A program made the translations under genes and the position numbers. From positions 868,001 to 932,000 of the forward strand of contig CAVQTR010000006.1 in NCBI GenBank assembly GCA_963716685.1: 64,000 nt of DNA, read 5' to 3'. The stretch comes from JALYXI01 sp963716685. Its GTDB lineage: Bacteria; Acidobacteriota; Terriglobia; Bryobacterales; Bryobacteraceae. Positions 9,776 to 19,807 of this stretch are shown one piece after another. The notes below the pieces were generated by a model. The model ran no database searches, was not told the DNA's origin, and was given only the letters and a program-made list of their open reading frames with translations. Position 1 is the stretch's first letter, and every line of letters starts with the position of its first letter.

Positions 9776-11087
9776 ATGACCAAACAGGAAATCTTAGAGG
9801 GGCAGCAGGAGTTTCTCTTCCCGTCTGTTTTTCACTATTACAAAGATGCGCTGGTGGTCGACCACGCGAAGGATCAGTATGTGTGGGATATCGATGGGAA
9901 TCAGTATCTCGATTTCTTCGGCGGTATCGTCACGGTCAGCGTGGGCCATTGCAACGACCAGGTGAATGCGGCGCTGCACGCGCAGATCGATCAGGCTACA
10001 GCATGTTTCCACGGTCTTCGCGAATGAGCCGCAGGTAGCGCTGGCAAGGAAGCTGGCGTCGATTACGCCGGGCGGCACGCTGACCAAATCCTTCTTCACA
10101 AACAGCGGCACAGAGGCGAACGAGACTGCCATTCTGGCCGCGCGCTGTTATACGGGATCGAGCGAAATCATCGCGCTGCGGCATTCGTATCACGGGCGCT
10201 CGGCCGCGGCGATGACGCTGACCGGGCATGCCACCTGGCGGCTGGGCGGCGTGCCGCAGGCGGGAGTGGTGCACGCGCACAATGCCTATTGCTATCGCTG
10301 TCCCTTCGGCCAGAGCTACCCTTCCTGCGAGTTGCAGTGCGCGAAGGATATGGAGGAAGTGATCCGGACCACCACCTCGGGACGCGTCGCGGCGTTAATT
10401 GCGGAACCGATTCAGGGTGTGGGCGGCTTCATCACGCCGCCGAAGGAATATTTCCCCATCGTTACCGACATCGTGCGGCAATACGGCGGGATTTTCATTA
10501 GCGATGAAGTGCAGACCGCGTGGGGACGCACGGGCGACAAGTGGTTCGGCATTGAGCAGTGGGGCGTGGAGCCGGACATCATCACCAGCGCGAAAGGTTT
10601 GGGAAATGGTACGCCGATCGGGCTTACGATTGCCCGGCCGGAGGTGGCCAACGCGCTGCAGGGCGCCACCATTTCCACCTTCGGCGGCAACCCCGTGGCG
10701 GCGACGGCGGCGAAGGCCGTGATCGATTTCATCGAAGAGCAGAACCTGCCTCACAACGTGGCCGAGACCGGCGCTTATCTGCGCGCAGGGCTGGAAGATT
10801 TGAAGGAGAAGCATTCGCTGATCGGCGATGTGCGCGGCATGGGCATGCTGCAGGCGCTCGAACTGGTGGAAGATCGAAAGACGAAGAAACCCGCGGCGGC
10901 GGCCACGCTGCAGATGCTGGAAGCGGCGCGGGAGAACCGCATTCTGCTCGGCAAAGGCGGGCTCTATGGCAACGTGCTGCGGATCTCGCCGCCCATGACG
11001 GTGCAGAAGAGCGATGTCGATGTGTTCCTGAAGGCTCTGGACGAGAGCTTTGTTTCTGTGGGCGAGATGGTGGGAGCGGGCAGGTGA
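9776..11087 (+). CDS. Class III aminotransferase, probable beta-alanine (AGXT2-like) aminotransferase (frame-disrupted)
   Basis: PLP enzyme expected to turn beta-alanine or 3-aminoisobutyrate into malonate or methylmalonate semialdehyde, the substrate of MmsA downstream. Motifs: FFTNSGTEANE, HSYHGRS, FISDEVQTAWGRTG and the PLP-lysine region TSAKGLGNGTPIG. The N-terminal 70 codons (MTKQEILEGQQEFLFPS) are in one frame and the rest in the next: a single extra G at 9994-9995 separates HAQIDQ from LQHVSTVFANEP. Corrected length is 436 aa. Specificity is inferred from context; alanine-glyoxylate transfer is possible. The 3' end overlaps preT by 4 nt (GTGA). Confidence 0.85.
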
Positions 11088-12335
11088 CTGCCGCGGAAAT
11101 AGAACTCCGCTTTCCCGATTTGCATCCGGCGTTCACGCCGCAGGAAGCGGTGGTGGAAGCGAACCGCTGTCTCTTCTGCTTCGATGCGCCGTGCGCGGAC
11201 GCGTGCCCGACCCACATTGACGTTCCCGCGCTTCATCAAGAAGATTGCGACTGGCAACCTGCGCGGCTCCGCGCAAACGATTCTGGATGCCAACATCCTG
11301 GGCGCCAGCTGCGCGCGCGTTTGCCCGGTGGATGTGCTTTGCGAAGGCGCGTGCGTGATGCACCGCTACAACCGTCAGCCCATTGAAATCGGACGGCTGC
11401 AACGCAGGGCCATGGACCATTTCTATGCGCACGGCGCCGTTCTCCCCGTGCCGCCCGTTCGCGAAGGCGCCGGGCGAGTGGCGTGTATCGGTGCGGGTCC
11501 CGCATCGCTTGCCTGCGCGGCGGAATTGCGCAAACACGGAATCGCGGTTACCGTCTTCGAAAAGCGCTCACTCACTGGCGGTTTGAATACCTATGGCGTA
11601 GCCGAATACAAACTCCGCGCGTCCGACAGCCTGCGCGAAGTGGAACTGGTGCGGTCCCTGGGCGTCGAGTTCCGCACTGGCGTCGAAGTCGGCGTGGACG
11701 TCCCTATCGCGGAACTGGAAGCGCAGTTCGATGCGATCTTCGTCGGCGCCGGCCTCGGCAACATGCACGCGCTCGGGATTCCCGGTGAGGATCTGCCAGG
11801 CGTGGTGGATGCGCTTCGTTTCATCGCGGATTACAAAACGGCGCGGACCATTCCGGTGGGCCGCCATGTGGCGGTAATCGGCGCCGGCAACACGGCCATC
11901 GATGCAGCCTGTGCCGCGAAACGTCTGGGCGCGGAGAACGTCTTCATCCTGTACCGCCGCGGTGAGGCCGAGATGTCCGCGTTCCGAGTCGAATATGAGC
12001 ATGCGCTGAGCGAAGGCGTGGTGTTTCACTGGCACGTGCAGCCGAGCGCGATTCTTCCCGGCGGGGATGCCCGCGTGGCCTTCATCGAGTGCTCGCCCGC
12101 GTTCCGCCTGCCCGTGGATATGGTGATCCCGGCAATTGGGCAGGCTCATGTGCCTGGCTTCCTCGATCCGGCCAAAGTCACGGTGACAGATCGCGCGACG
12201 GGCCGCACGGCCGATCCGCGCTACTTTGCCGGCGGCGATTGCGTGAACGGCGGACGGGAAGTGGTGGACGCGGTGGCGGACGGTAAGCGCGCGGCGCACG
12301 GAATTGCGGATTTCTTACAGGCGCGGCATGGCTGA
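11084..12335 (+). CDS. preT: NAD-dependent dihydropyrimidine dehydrogenase, PreT (glutamate-synthase-like) subunit (frame-disrupted)
   Basis: Flavoprotein partner of PreA that reduces uracil/thymine to dihydropyrimidines. The N-terminal Fe-S cysteines are CLFCFDAPCADACPTH and CARVCPVDVLCEGAC; a FAD site GAGPASLACAAELR and a second nucleotide site IGAGNTAIDAA follow, then the C-terminal GGDCVNGGREVVDAV. Start is the GTG at 11084 in a GTGA overlap with the aminotransferase. The frame breaks once at about 11231, where one extra base separates THIDVPA from FIKKIATGN; corrected length is 416 aa. It overlaps preA by 8 nt, as expected for two subunits of one enzyme. Confidence 0.9.
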
Positions 12336-13665
12336 TCTTTCCACCAACTTCGCCGGGATTCGCTGCCCTAACCCTTTCTGGCTGGCGTCCGGACCTCCGG
12401 CGAACTGCGGCGATCAGGTGATGCGCGCCTTCGACGCGGGCTGGGGCGGAGCCGTGTGGAAGACGCTGGGCGACCCCATCGTGAACGTCTCCTCGCGCTA
12501 CTCCTCCATGGACTTGAACGGCCAGCGCATGGTGGGCTTCAACAACATCGAGCTGATTACGGACAGGCCGCTCGCTGTGAACCTGCGCGAGATTACGGAA
12601 GTGAAAAAGCGCTACCCCGCGCATGCCGTGATCGCCTCGCTGATGGTGGACAGCCGGCGCGACCGCTGGCACGAAATTGTTCGGCAAAGTGAAGACGCGG
12701 GCGCGGATGGCCTGGAGCTGAACTTCGGCTGCCCGCACGGCATGAGCGAGCGCGGGATGGGCTCGGCCGTGGGCCAGGTCCCGGAATATGCGCGCATGAT
12801 CACCGAATGGGTGAAAGAAGTGGCGCGCACGCCGGTGCTGGTGAAGCTGACGCCGAACATCACCGATATCCGCTCCGTGGCGCGCGCGGCAAAGCTGGGG
12901 CATGCCGACGGCCTCTCCGCCATCAATACCATCAACTCCATCACCGGTATCGATCTCGACACGCTCACGCCGCGTCCGGATGTCGGCGGCAAATCCTCCC
13001 ACGGAGGTTACTGCGGCCCCGCGGTGAAGCCCATCGCATTGAACATGGTGCAGCAGATTGCATCGGATCCGCAGTCCGCGCTTCCTCTTTCGGGCATCGG
13101 CGGCATTTCCAACTGGCGCGACGCGGCGGAGTTCATTCTGCTCGGCTGCGGCACGGTTCAGGTGTGCACGGCAGCCATGCATTACGGTTTCCGCATCGTT
13201 GAAGACATGGTGGATGGCCTCAGCAACTGGATGGATGAGCACGGGTTCGCCGGCATAGAAGATTTCTGCGGCCTCAGCGTGCCGCGCGTTACCGAATGGA
13301 AGCACCTCGATCTGAATTACCGGATCGTCGCGTTTATTCACCCGGAGAAGTGCATCGGCTGCGAACTCTGTTACACCGCCTGTCAGGATGGGGCGCACCA
13401 ATGCATCTACCTGGACCGGGCTGCGCCGGAACCACGCGGGATCACAGTCACGCCCATCCCGAAACTGGATGCCGTGCGCACCACTGGTGAACCTTTCGCC
13501 ACGCCACTCGCGCGCATTCCGCGCGTGGAGGAACAGGAGTGCGTGGGCTGCAATCTCTGCGCGCTGGTGTGCCCCGTGGAGGGCTGCATCACCATGGAGC
13601 GCGTGGATGCCGGCCTGCCTCCCCAGAGCTGGGAGCAGCGCGCGGCCGCCGAGACAGTCGCATGA
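12328..13665 (+). CDS. preA: NAD-dependent dihydropyrimidine dehydrogenase, catalytic subunit PreA
   Basis: FMN subunit with a dihydroorotate-dehydrogenase fold (residues 1 to about 320: LASGPPANCGDQVMRAF, LELNFGCPHGMSERGMG, VKLTPNITDI) and a C-terminal ferredoxin domain with two 4Fe-4S clusters, CIGCELCYTAC and CVGCNLCALVCPVEGC. Together with PreT it performs the first step of reductive pyrimidine degradation. Start ATG 12328 (MADLSTNFAG) overlaps the preT stop; an ATG eight codons upstream is less likely. 445 aa, intact frame. Confidence 0.95.
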   Translation: MADLSTNFAGIRCPNPFWLASGPPANCGDQVMRAFDAGWGGAVWKTLGDPIVNVSSRYSSMDLNGQRMVGFNNIELITDRPLAVNLREITEVKKRYPAHAVIASLMVDSRRDRWHEIVRQSEDAGADGLELNFGCPHGMSERGMGSAVGQVPEYARMITEWVKEVARTPVLVKLTPNITDIRSVARAAKLGHADGLSAINTINSITGIDLDTLTPRPDVGGKSSHGGYCGPAVKPIALNMVQQIASDPQSALPLSGIGGISNWRDAAEFILLGCGTVQVCTAAMHYGFRIVEDMVDGLSNWMDEHGFAGIEDFCGLSVPRVTEWKHLDLNYRIVAFIHPEKCIGCELCYTACQDGAHQCIYLDRAAPEPRGITVTPIPKLDAVRTTGEPFATPLARIPRVEEQECVGCNLCALVCPVEGCITMERVDAGLPPQSWEQRAAAETVA

Positions 13666-15056
13666 GTCTGTTGCTGCGCAATGGCACGGTCGTTACGGCC
13701 GAGCAGACATTCCCGGCCGACGTTCTGGTGGAAGGCTCGACCATTCGCGAAGTCCGTCCCGGCATTCCGGAAACCGCCGCCCAGCGCGTGATCGACGCTC
13801 ACGGCATGCTGCTGCTGCCCGGCGGCATCGACGTTCACACGCATCTCGACATGCCTTTCGGCGGCACCACGTCGAGCGACGATTTCCTCACCGGCACGCG
13901 CGCCGCGGCGTTCGGCGGCACCACCACCATCGTCGATTTCGCCATCCAGGCGCGCGGTACGCGCATGCGCGATGCGCTGGATACCTGGTGGGGCAAGGCC
14001 GAAGGGAAAGCCTGCATCGATTACGGCCTGCACATGATCGTCACGGATCTGGGCACGTCCGGTCTGGAAGACATGGACGACATGGTGCGCGAAGGCGTCG
14101 CCAGCTTCAAGCTGTTCATGGCTTACCCGAACGTGCTGATGGTCGACGACGCCACCATCTTCAAGGCGCTCGCGCGCACGGCGAAGAACGGCGCTCTGGT
14201 CTGCATGCATGCCGAGAACGGTGGCGCGATCGACGTGATTGTGCAGCGCACGCTGGCCGAAGGCAAAACGCGCGCCCATCTATCATGCGCTCACGCGTCC
14301 CGTTACGGCCGAAGCTGAAGCGGTCCATCGTGCCATCGCGCTGGCGGAGATGGCCGGCGCGCCGGTCTATATCGTGCATCTTTCTTCAGAAGAGGCGCTG
14401 AACCAGGTGCGGGAGGCGCGCGATCGCGGTGTGCCGGCCTTCGCCGAAACCTGCCCGCAGTATCTGCTGCTTTCCGATCGAAGAACTGGAGCGTCCGGAC
14501 TTCGAAGGCGCCAAATATGTGTTCACGCCGCCGCTGCGCGAGAAACACAATCTTCCCAAACTGTGGGACGGCCTGAAGCACGACCACCTGCAGGTGGTCT
14601 CGACCGACCATTGCCCGTTCTGCTTCGAAGATCAAAAAGCGCTCGGCAAAGATGACTTCACGAAGATTCCGAACGGCGGTCCGGGCGTGGAAAACCGCCT
14701 GCAGCTCATCCATCATCACGGGGTGAACCAAGGCAAGCTATCCCTGAACCGCTTCGTCGAGCTGGTCTCCACAGCACCGGCGCGCATCTTCGGCATGTAT
14801 CCGCAAAAAGGGGACCATCGCACCCGGCAGCGACGCGGATATCGTGGTCTGGGATCCCGAAGCGGAGTTGACCATCAGCGCGCAGACGCATCACATGCGC
14901 GTGGATTACTCCATGTTCGAAGGCTTTCAGGTGAAAGGCAACGCGCGGCAGGTGATCTCGCGCGGCGAAGTGATCGTGGAAGACGGCCAGTTCCTCGGAA
15001 AGCCCGGACGCGGCCAGTATCTGCGAAGAGCCGCGCGCGGCGGAGCATGGGCATGA
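13662..15056 (+). CDS. hydA: Dihydropyrimidinase (three +1 frame breaks)
   Basis: Opens dihydrouracil/dihydrothymine to N-carbamoyl-beta-amino acids. Family motifs: LLPGGIDVHTHLDMPFGGT (metal site), SFKLFMAYP (carbamylated lysine), CMHAENG, VYIVHLSSEEAL, ETCPQYL and VVSTDHCPF (metal aspartate). The conserved sequence hops frame three times, each time by one surplus base: near 14271 (EGKT to APIYHALTRP), near 14476 (LLLS to IEELERPDF) and in an AAAAAGGGG run near 14808-14813 (YPQKG to TIAPGSDADIVVWD). Corrected length is 463 aa, normal for the family. Start ATG overlaps the preA stop and the stop overlaps the transporter start, both as ATGA. Confidence 0.88.
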
Positions 15057-16471
15057 CGCCGGTATCCTACGAACCCGCGCTTTATAACGAGGATCTTGCG
15101 CCTATCCCGCTCTCGAAGCGCACCTGGGGCATGTACAATTACGCTTCGCTGTGGGTGGCCATGAGCGTCTGCATCCCGACGTACATGCTGGCCTCGGGCC
15201 TGATCGCGGGCGGCATGAGCTGGTGGCAGGCCATCGGCACCATTCTGCTGGGGAACCTGATCGTGCTGGTGCCCATGCTGCTGAATGCGCATGCCGGCAC
15301 GCGGTACGGAATTCCCTTCCCGGTTTTCGTTCGCGCCTCTTTCGGTGTGCGCGGCGCCAACGTACCCGCGGTGCTGCGCGCGCTGGTGGCCTGTGGCTGG
15401 TTCGGGATTCAGACCTGGATTGGCGGCCAGGCAATCTACTCCATGGCACAGATCGTATGGCCGGCGGCGGCTCAGGTGACGGGCGGCATCTGGATCTGCT
15501 TCTTCGCCTTCTGGCTGCTTAACATGGCGGTGATCTGGCGCGGCATCGATACCATTCGTTTCCTGGAAGGCATCGGCGCTCCGTTCATGCTTGGCATTGG
15601 GCTGCTGCTGCTCTTCTGGATCACGAGAAAGGCCGGCGGCTTCGGCCCGGTGCTCAGCAGCCCCGGCAAGTTCACCACCTTTGCGGATTTCTTCCACTTT
15701 TTCGTTCCTTCGCTCACCGGCATGGTGGGCTTCTGGGCGACGGTCGCGCTGAACATCCCGGATTTCACGCGCTATGCGAAATCGCAGCGCGATCAAGTCG
15801 TCGGGCAGGCGCTCGGGCTGCCGGCGGCGATGACGCTTTATTCGTTCATCGGCGTAGCAGTCACTTCGGCGTCCGTCGTTCTGTTTGGCGAGCCCGTGTG
15901 GGATCCCGTCGCTCTGCTGGGCCGTTTCCATCAGCCGCTCATCGCGGGCATTGCTCTGGTGGCCCTGTTGATCGCAACACTGAACACCAACGTGGCGGCT
16001 AATGTGGTCTCCCCGTCGAACGATTTTTCGAATCTGAACCCGCGCCTGATCTCGTTCCGCACAGGCGGCATGATTACCGGCGTTGTCGGCGTGCTGATGA
16101 TGCCGTGGAAGCTTCTAGGCGATTACAGCGCCTATATATTCGGCTGGCTGATTGGCTATTCCGGTCTGCTGGGCCCCATTGCCGGCGTGATGATTGCCGA
16201 TTACTTTCTGGTGCGTCACTGCGACCTGCAACTCGACGACCTCTACCGCCGCCGCGGCGCTTACGAGTTCAGTAACGGCGTGAACTATCGCGCCATCGCC
16301 GCGCTGGTGGCCGGCATCGCCATTGCCCTGCTCGGCTTGGTGGTGCCGCCCCTGCGCTGGCTCTACGATTACGCCTGGTTTGTTGGATTTTTTGTCGCCG
16401 GCGGTCTGTACACGCTGCTGATGCAGCGCGCACCTCAACCCGCCGCTTCATTTTTGGGAGAAGAAGCATGA
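15053..16471 (+). CDS. NCS1-family nucleobase:cation symporter
   Basis: Inner-membrane transporter, 472 aa, about 12 hydrophobic helices. NCS1 hallmarks include LSKRTWGMYNYASLWV at the N terminus, YGIPFPVFVRASFGVRGAN, and FWATVALNIPDFTRYAKSQ. Start ATG 15053 has GGAG seven bases upstream and overlaps the hydA stop; an ATG at 15047 has no room for that site. Its place inside the pyrimidine operon suggests uptake of uracil, thymine or dihydropyrimidines, but allantoin or cytosine cannot be excluded from sequence alone. Confidence 0.9.
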   Translation: MTPVSYEPALYNEDLAPIPLSKRTWGMYNYASLWVAMSVCIPTYMLASGLIAGGMSWWQAIGTILLGNLIVLVPMLLNAHAGTRYGIPFPVFVRASFGVRGANVPAVLRALVACGWFGIQTWIGGQAIYSMAQIVWPAAAQVTGGIWICFFAFWLLNMAVIWRGIDTIRFLEGIGAPFMLGIGLLLLFWITRKAGGFGPVLSSPGKFTTFADFFHFFVPSLTGMVGFWATVALNIPDFTRYAKSQRDQVVGQALGLPAAMTLYSFIGVAVTSASVVLFGEPVWDPVALLGRFHQPLIAGIALVALLIATLNTNVAANVVSPSNDFSNLNPRLISFRTGGMITGVVGVLMMPWKLLGDYSAYIFGWLIGYSGLLGPIAGVMIADYFLVRHCDLQLDDLYRRRGAYEFSNGVNYRAIAALVAGIAIALLGLVVPPLRWLYDYAWFVGFFVAGGLYTLLMQRAPQPAASFLGEEA

Positions 16472-17934
16472 CTATTACCGAAACAGCAGTGAAGACCGTG
16501 CCGTTCTATGTCGATGGCCGTTGGGAAGAGCCATCCGGCCGCAGAATGCAGGCCATCACCAACCCCGCTACCGGTGAAGTGATCGCGCATCTGCCGCACG
16601 CATCGGCCGACGACGTCGATCGCGCGGTCCGCGGCGCGCACGAGGCGTTCCTGAAGTGGCGGCAGGTGCCGGTGGTGGAACGCGTACAGGTTCTGTACCG
16701 ATACAAGGCGCTGCTGGATAAACACGCCGACGAGATTGCCGCCATCCTGACCAGCGAAAACGGCAAAACGGCCGAAGACGCGCGGCTCGAAGTGCGGCGT
16801 GCCGTCCAGATGGTGGAAGTCAGTTGCGGCATGCCCTCGCTGATGATGGGCGATTCCTTGAACGATGTGGCGCGCGGAATCGATTGCCGCACCATCCGTC
16901 AGCCCATCGGCGTATGCGTCGGCATCACGCCTTTCAACTTCCCCGCCATGGTGCCCACATGGATGTTCCCGTTCGCCATCGCCGCCGGGAACAGCTTTGT
17001 GCTGAAGCCCTCCGAGAAAGTTCCGCTCACGCCCACCCGCATGGTGGAACTGCTGCACGAAGCCGGCCTGCCCACGGGCGTGCTCCAGCTGGTGCACGGC
17101 GGCCGGGAGTGCGTGGATGCTTTGCTCAGCCATCCGCTGGTACGCGCCACTTCGTTCGTGGGCTCCACACCGGTAGCGAAGCACATTTACCAAACCGCGG
17201 CCGCGCATGGAAAACGCGTACAGGCTCTGGGCGGCGCCAAGAACCATTTGGTGGTGATGCCCGATGCCGATCTTCCGAAGAGCGTGGAGGCGATCATGGC
17301 GTCTGCATTCGGCGCGGCGGGTGAACGCTGTCTCGCCGGAAGCGTTCTGGTCGCCGTCGGCAACGTAGCTGAACCGCTTTTGAAACTGCTGGTGGAGAAA
17401 ACCAAAGCGCTCGCCGTCGGCGATGGCGCGCAGACCGGAATTGAGATGGGCCCGCTGGTCACCGGCGATCACAAGCAGCGCGTAGTGGGGTACATCGAGA
17501 AAGGCGTCAGCGAAGGCGCGGTTCCGTTGTGCGATGGCCGCGAAGTGGAAAAGCAACAGAAAGACGGCTTCTTCGTGGGCCCCACCATTTTCGATCATGT
17601 CACGCCGCAGATGACCATCGCGCGCGAGGAAATTTTCGGACCCGTGCTCTCCGTGATTCGCACGCCCGATCTCGACAGCGCCATTGAACTGGTAAACAGC
17701 TCCGCATTCGGAAACGCCACCGCGATCTTCACCAACGACGGCCGCGCCGCCCGCGAATATCAGGCCCGCGTGGAAGTGGGAATGGTAGGCGTAAACGTCG
17801 GCGTGGCGGCGCCTATGGCTTTCTTCCCGTTCGCCGGATGGAAAGGTTCGTTTTTCGGCGATCTGCACGCGCATGGTAAGGATGCCGTTTACTTCTATAC
17901 AGAACAGAAAGTTCTGATGACGCGCTGGTTCTGA
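16468..17934 (+). CDS. mmsA: CoA-acylating methylmalonate/malonate-semialdehyde dehydrogenase
   Basis: Aldehyde dehydrogenase superfamily, 488 aa, oxidising malonate semialdehyde to acetyl-CoA and methylmalonate semialdehyde to propionyl-CoA. Motifs: PFNFPAMVPTWMFPFAIA, GSTPVAKHIYQTAAAHGKR, LGGAKNHLVVMPDAD and the catalytic cysteine in GAAGERCLAGS. Start overlaps the transporter stop (ATGA). It completes the pathway begun by PreTA, making uracil and thymine carbon sources. A role in valine or inositol catabolism is possible elsewhere, but this context points to pyrimidines. Confidence 0.93.
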   Translation: MTITETAVKTVPFYVDGRWEEPSGRRMQAITNPATGEVIAHLPHASADDVDRAVRGAHEAFLKWRQVPVVERVQVLYRYKALLDKHADEIAAILTSENGKTAEDARLEVRRAVQMVEVSCGMPSLMMGDSLNDVARGIDCRTIRQPIGVCVGITPFNFPAMVPTWMFPFAIAAGNSFVLKPSEKVPLTPTRMVELLHEAGLPTGVLQLVHGGRECVDALLSHPLVRATSFVGSTPVAKHIYQTAAAHGKRVQALGGAKNHLVVMPDADLPKSVEAIMASAFGAAGERCLAGSVLVAVGNVAEPLLKLLVEKTKALAVGDGAQTGIEMGPLVTGDHKQRVVGYIEKGVSEGAVPLCDGREVEKQQKDGFFVGPTIFDHVTPQMTIAREEIFGPVLSVIRTPDLDSAIELVNSSAFGNATAIFTNDGRAAREYQARVEVGMVGVNVGVAAPMAFFPFAGWKGSFFGDLHAHGKDAVYFYTEQKVLMTRWF

Positions 17935-18914
17935 TGAAAGGTCAGTTCCTGGTGACCGGCGCGGCCGGTATGATTGGCAGCGCTCTGATCTGGGATTTGA
18001 ACCGGCGCGGGTATCGCAACATCCTCGCCGTCGACCGTCTGGGCACGTCGCCGAAGTGGGAAAACCTTGCGCCGCTGAGCATCGCGGATTACTGGGAATC
18101 CGACGACCTGCTCTCCCGCGTGAATGCCGGCAATCTGCGCGACATCATCACAGTCTTTCATCTGGGCGCCTGCTCCTCCACCACGGAACCGGACGCCACT
18201 TACCTGATGCGCAACAATTTCGAGTACACCAAACAGCTGGCGGAATGGGCTGTGCGCGAAAACGTGCGCTTCGTCTATGCTTCTTCCGCCGCCACATATG
18301 GCGCGCGCGAACGTGGATTGAAGGAGTCGCTGCCGCTGGACCAGTTGCGGCCCCTGAATCGCTACGGCTATTCCAAGCACCTGTTCGATGTCTATGCAGA
18401 GGAGCATGCGCTGCTGCCGCACATCACCGGACTCAAATACTTCAACGTGTTCGGCCCGAACGAGAACCACAAGGGCGGGATGCGCAGCGTGGTCTTTAAG
18501 GCTTTTCACCAAATCCTGGAAACCGGCAAAGTGCAGCTGTTCAGGAGTTATCGGTCCGAATATCCCGATGGCGGCCAGCAGCGCGACTTTTTATACGTCA
18601 AAGACGCCGTGGACGCCACCATCGAGCTTTCTGAGCAGCGGCATGCGCGCGGGCTCTACAACGTCGGCTCCGGTCAGCCGCATACCTGGCTCGACCTGGT
18701 GAACGCTGTCTTTCAGGCGATGCAGCGCGAACCGCAAATCGAGTTCATCGACATGCCCGATGCGCTCCGGGCACAGTATCAGTACTTCACCTGCGCGGAC
18801 CTGACCAAACTGCGCGCCACCGGCTATAGCCGTCCCTGGACACCTTTGACCGAAGCCGTGCGCGATTACGTCCAGAATTACTTAATTCCCGGCCGTCATC
18901 TCGAGCCTGCCTGA
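17934..18914 (+). CDS. hldD: ADP-L-glycero-D-manno-heptose-6-epimerase
   Basis: Short-chain dehydrogenase-fold epimerase of LPS inner-core heptose synthesis, 326 aa. It has the NAD(P) motif VTGAAGMIGSAL, VYASSAATYG and the catalytic YGYSK, plus FNVFGPNENHKGGMRSVVFK typical of HldD/RfaD. Its ATG shares the A of the mmsA TGA stop (TGATG), so it is translated as the last gene of the pyrimidine operon despite an unrelated role. Its last 19 nt overlap the convergent deacetylase-fold gene. Confidence 0.93.
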   Translation: MKGQFLVTGAAGMIGSALIWDLNRRGYRNILAVDRLGTSPKWENLAPLSIADYWESDDLLSRVNAGNLRDIITVFHLGACSSTTEPDATYLMRNNFEYTKQLAEWAVRENVRFVYASSAATYGARERGLKESLPLDQLRPLNRYGYSKHLFDVYAEEHALLPHITGLKYFNVFGPNENHKGGMRSVVFKAFHQILETGKVQLFRSYRSEYPDGGQQRDFLYVKDAVDATIELSEQRHARGLYNVGSGQPHTWLDLVNAVFQAMQREPQIEFIDMPDALRAQYQYFTCADLTKLRATGYSRPWTPLTEAVRDYVQNYLIPGRHLEPA

Positions 18915-19807
18915 CGCCCCAGATCACGCGCCACGCGCGCAGTCTGGCAGTGAATTTCCACAGTGTCCGCTACGCGCCGCGCATAGCCGCCCGCCAGCGC
19001 AATGCCAACCGGCGCGCCGGCCGCGAGCGCACTCCCAATCACCAGTTCGTCCCGCCGCCGCAGGCCGTCCATCGAAAGGTCCAGGCCACCCAGCTGGTCG
19101 TCGCGAAACGGGTCCGCGCCCGCGATGTACATCACCAGGTCCGGACGGAACTCCGCCAGCGCCGGCTGAATCGCCTGCGCAAGCCGCTGCAGGTATTCCG
19201 CATCTCCGGTCCCGTCCGCCAGGTGAATATCGATATCGGACGGCGGCTTAGTCGCCGGGTAGTTATGCAGCTGCTGGATCGAGACGGTAAACACCGAATC
19301 GTCGCTCGCGAAGATCGCAGCCGTCCCGTTCCCGTGATGCACGTCGCAATCGATCACCATGGCCCGCGCAATGCGCCCTTCACGCTGCATCACCCGAATC
19401 GCAACAGCTACATCGTGAATCGCGCAAAAGCCTTCTCCATGGGCCGGGAACGCGTGATGGAAACCGCCGCCGATATTGAAGCAGACGCTTTCGCTCAGGG
19501 CGGTCCGCGCCGCGAGAGTGGTGCCGCCGGCCGCCACCACGAAGCCCCTCGCCATCGCCGGGGACCATGGAAGTTCCAGCCGCATCATCTCTTCCGGTTC
19601 CAGCGTGCCGGCAAGCAGCCGCTCTATCCATCCGCGCTCATGCACCAGCAGCAGACTTTCGGGGGGCGCCGGCTCAGGCTGCAGCAGATCCGTTTCCGCG
19701 AAATCCCCCTCTCGGATTAGTTTTTCGCGGATTAGCCGGAACTTGGTCGAAGGGAAGACATGCGACCCCAGATTGAGGTCGTAGCCTTCGTGATACACCA
19801 GACGCAT
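18896..19807 (-). CDS. Histone deacetylase-like (AcuC/deacetylase-fold) hydrolase
   Basis: Zinc-dependent arginase/deacetylase-fold protein of 303 aa. Key motifs are NIGGGFHHAFPAHGEGFC (active-site His-His), VIDCDVHHGNGTAAIF (Asp/His zinc ligands) and IAGADPFRDDQLGGLDLS (Asp ligand). In bacteria such proteins deacetylate acetoin-utilisation enzymes, polyamines or other small amines; the substrate is not evident. It begins directly after the AI-2E family permease stop, so the two are probably co-transcribed. Confidence 0.85.
   Translation of the reverse strand: MRLVYHEGYDLNLGSHVFPSTKFRLIREKLIREGDFAETDLLQPEPAPPESLLLVHERGWIERLLAGTLEPEEMMRLELPWSPAMARGFVVAAGGTTLAARTALSESVCFNIGGGFHHAFPAHGEGFCAIHDVAVAIRVMQREGRIARAMVIDCDVHHGNGTAAIFASDDSVFTVSIQQLHNYPATKPPSDIDIHLADGTGDAEYLQRLAQAIQPALAEFRPDLVMYIAGADPFRDDQLGGLDLSMDGLRRRDELVIGSALAAGAPVGIALAGGYARRVADTVEIHCQTARVARDLGRQAGSR

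Noticed and set aside
9966..14820. Programmed +1 ribosomal frameshifting
   Set aside because: Breaks occur in unrelated enzymes, up to four per gene, without shared slippery sequence or stop-codon context.
14429..16471. Single 680-codon frame joining dihydropyrimidinase and the NCS1 transporter
   Set aside because: About 80 codons in its middle are out of the dihydropyrimidinase frame; the true junction is the ATGA overlap at 15053-15056.
16435..17874. Long minus-strand open frame (479 codons) opposite mmsA
   Set aside because: Antisense shadow in high-GC DNA; mmsA on the plus strand has full family motifs.
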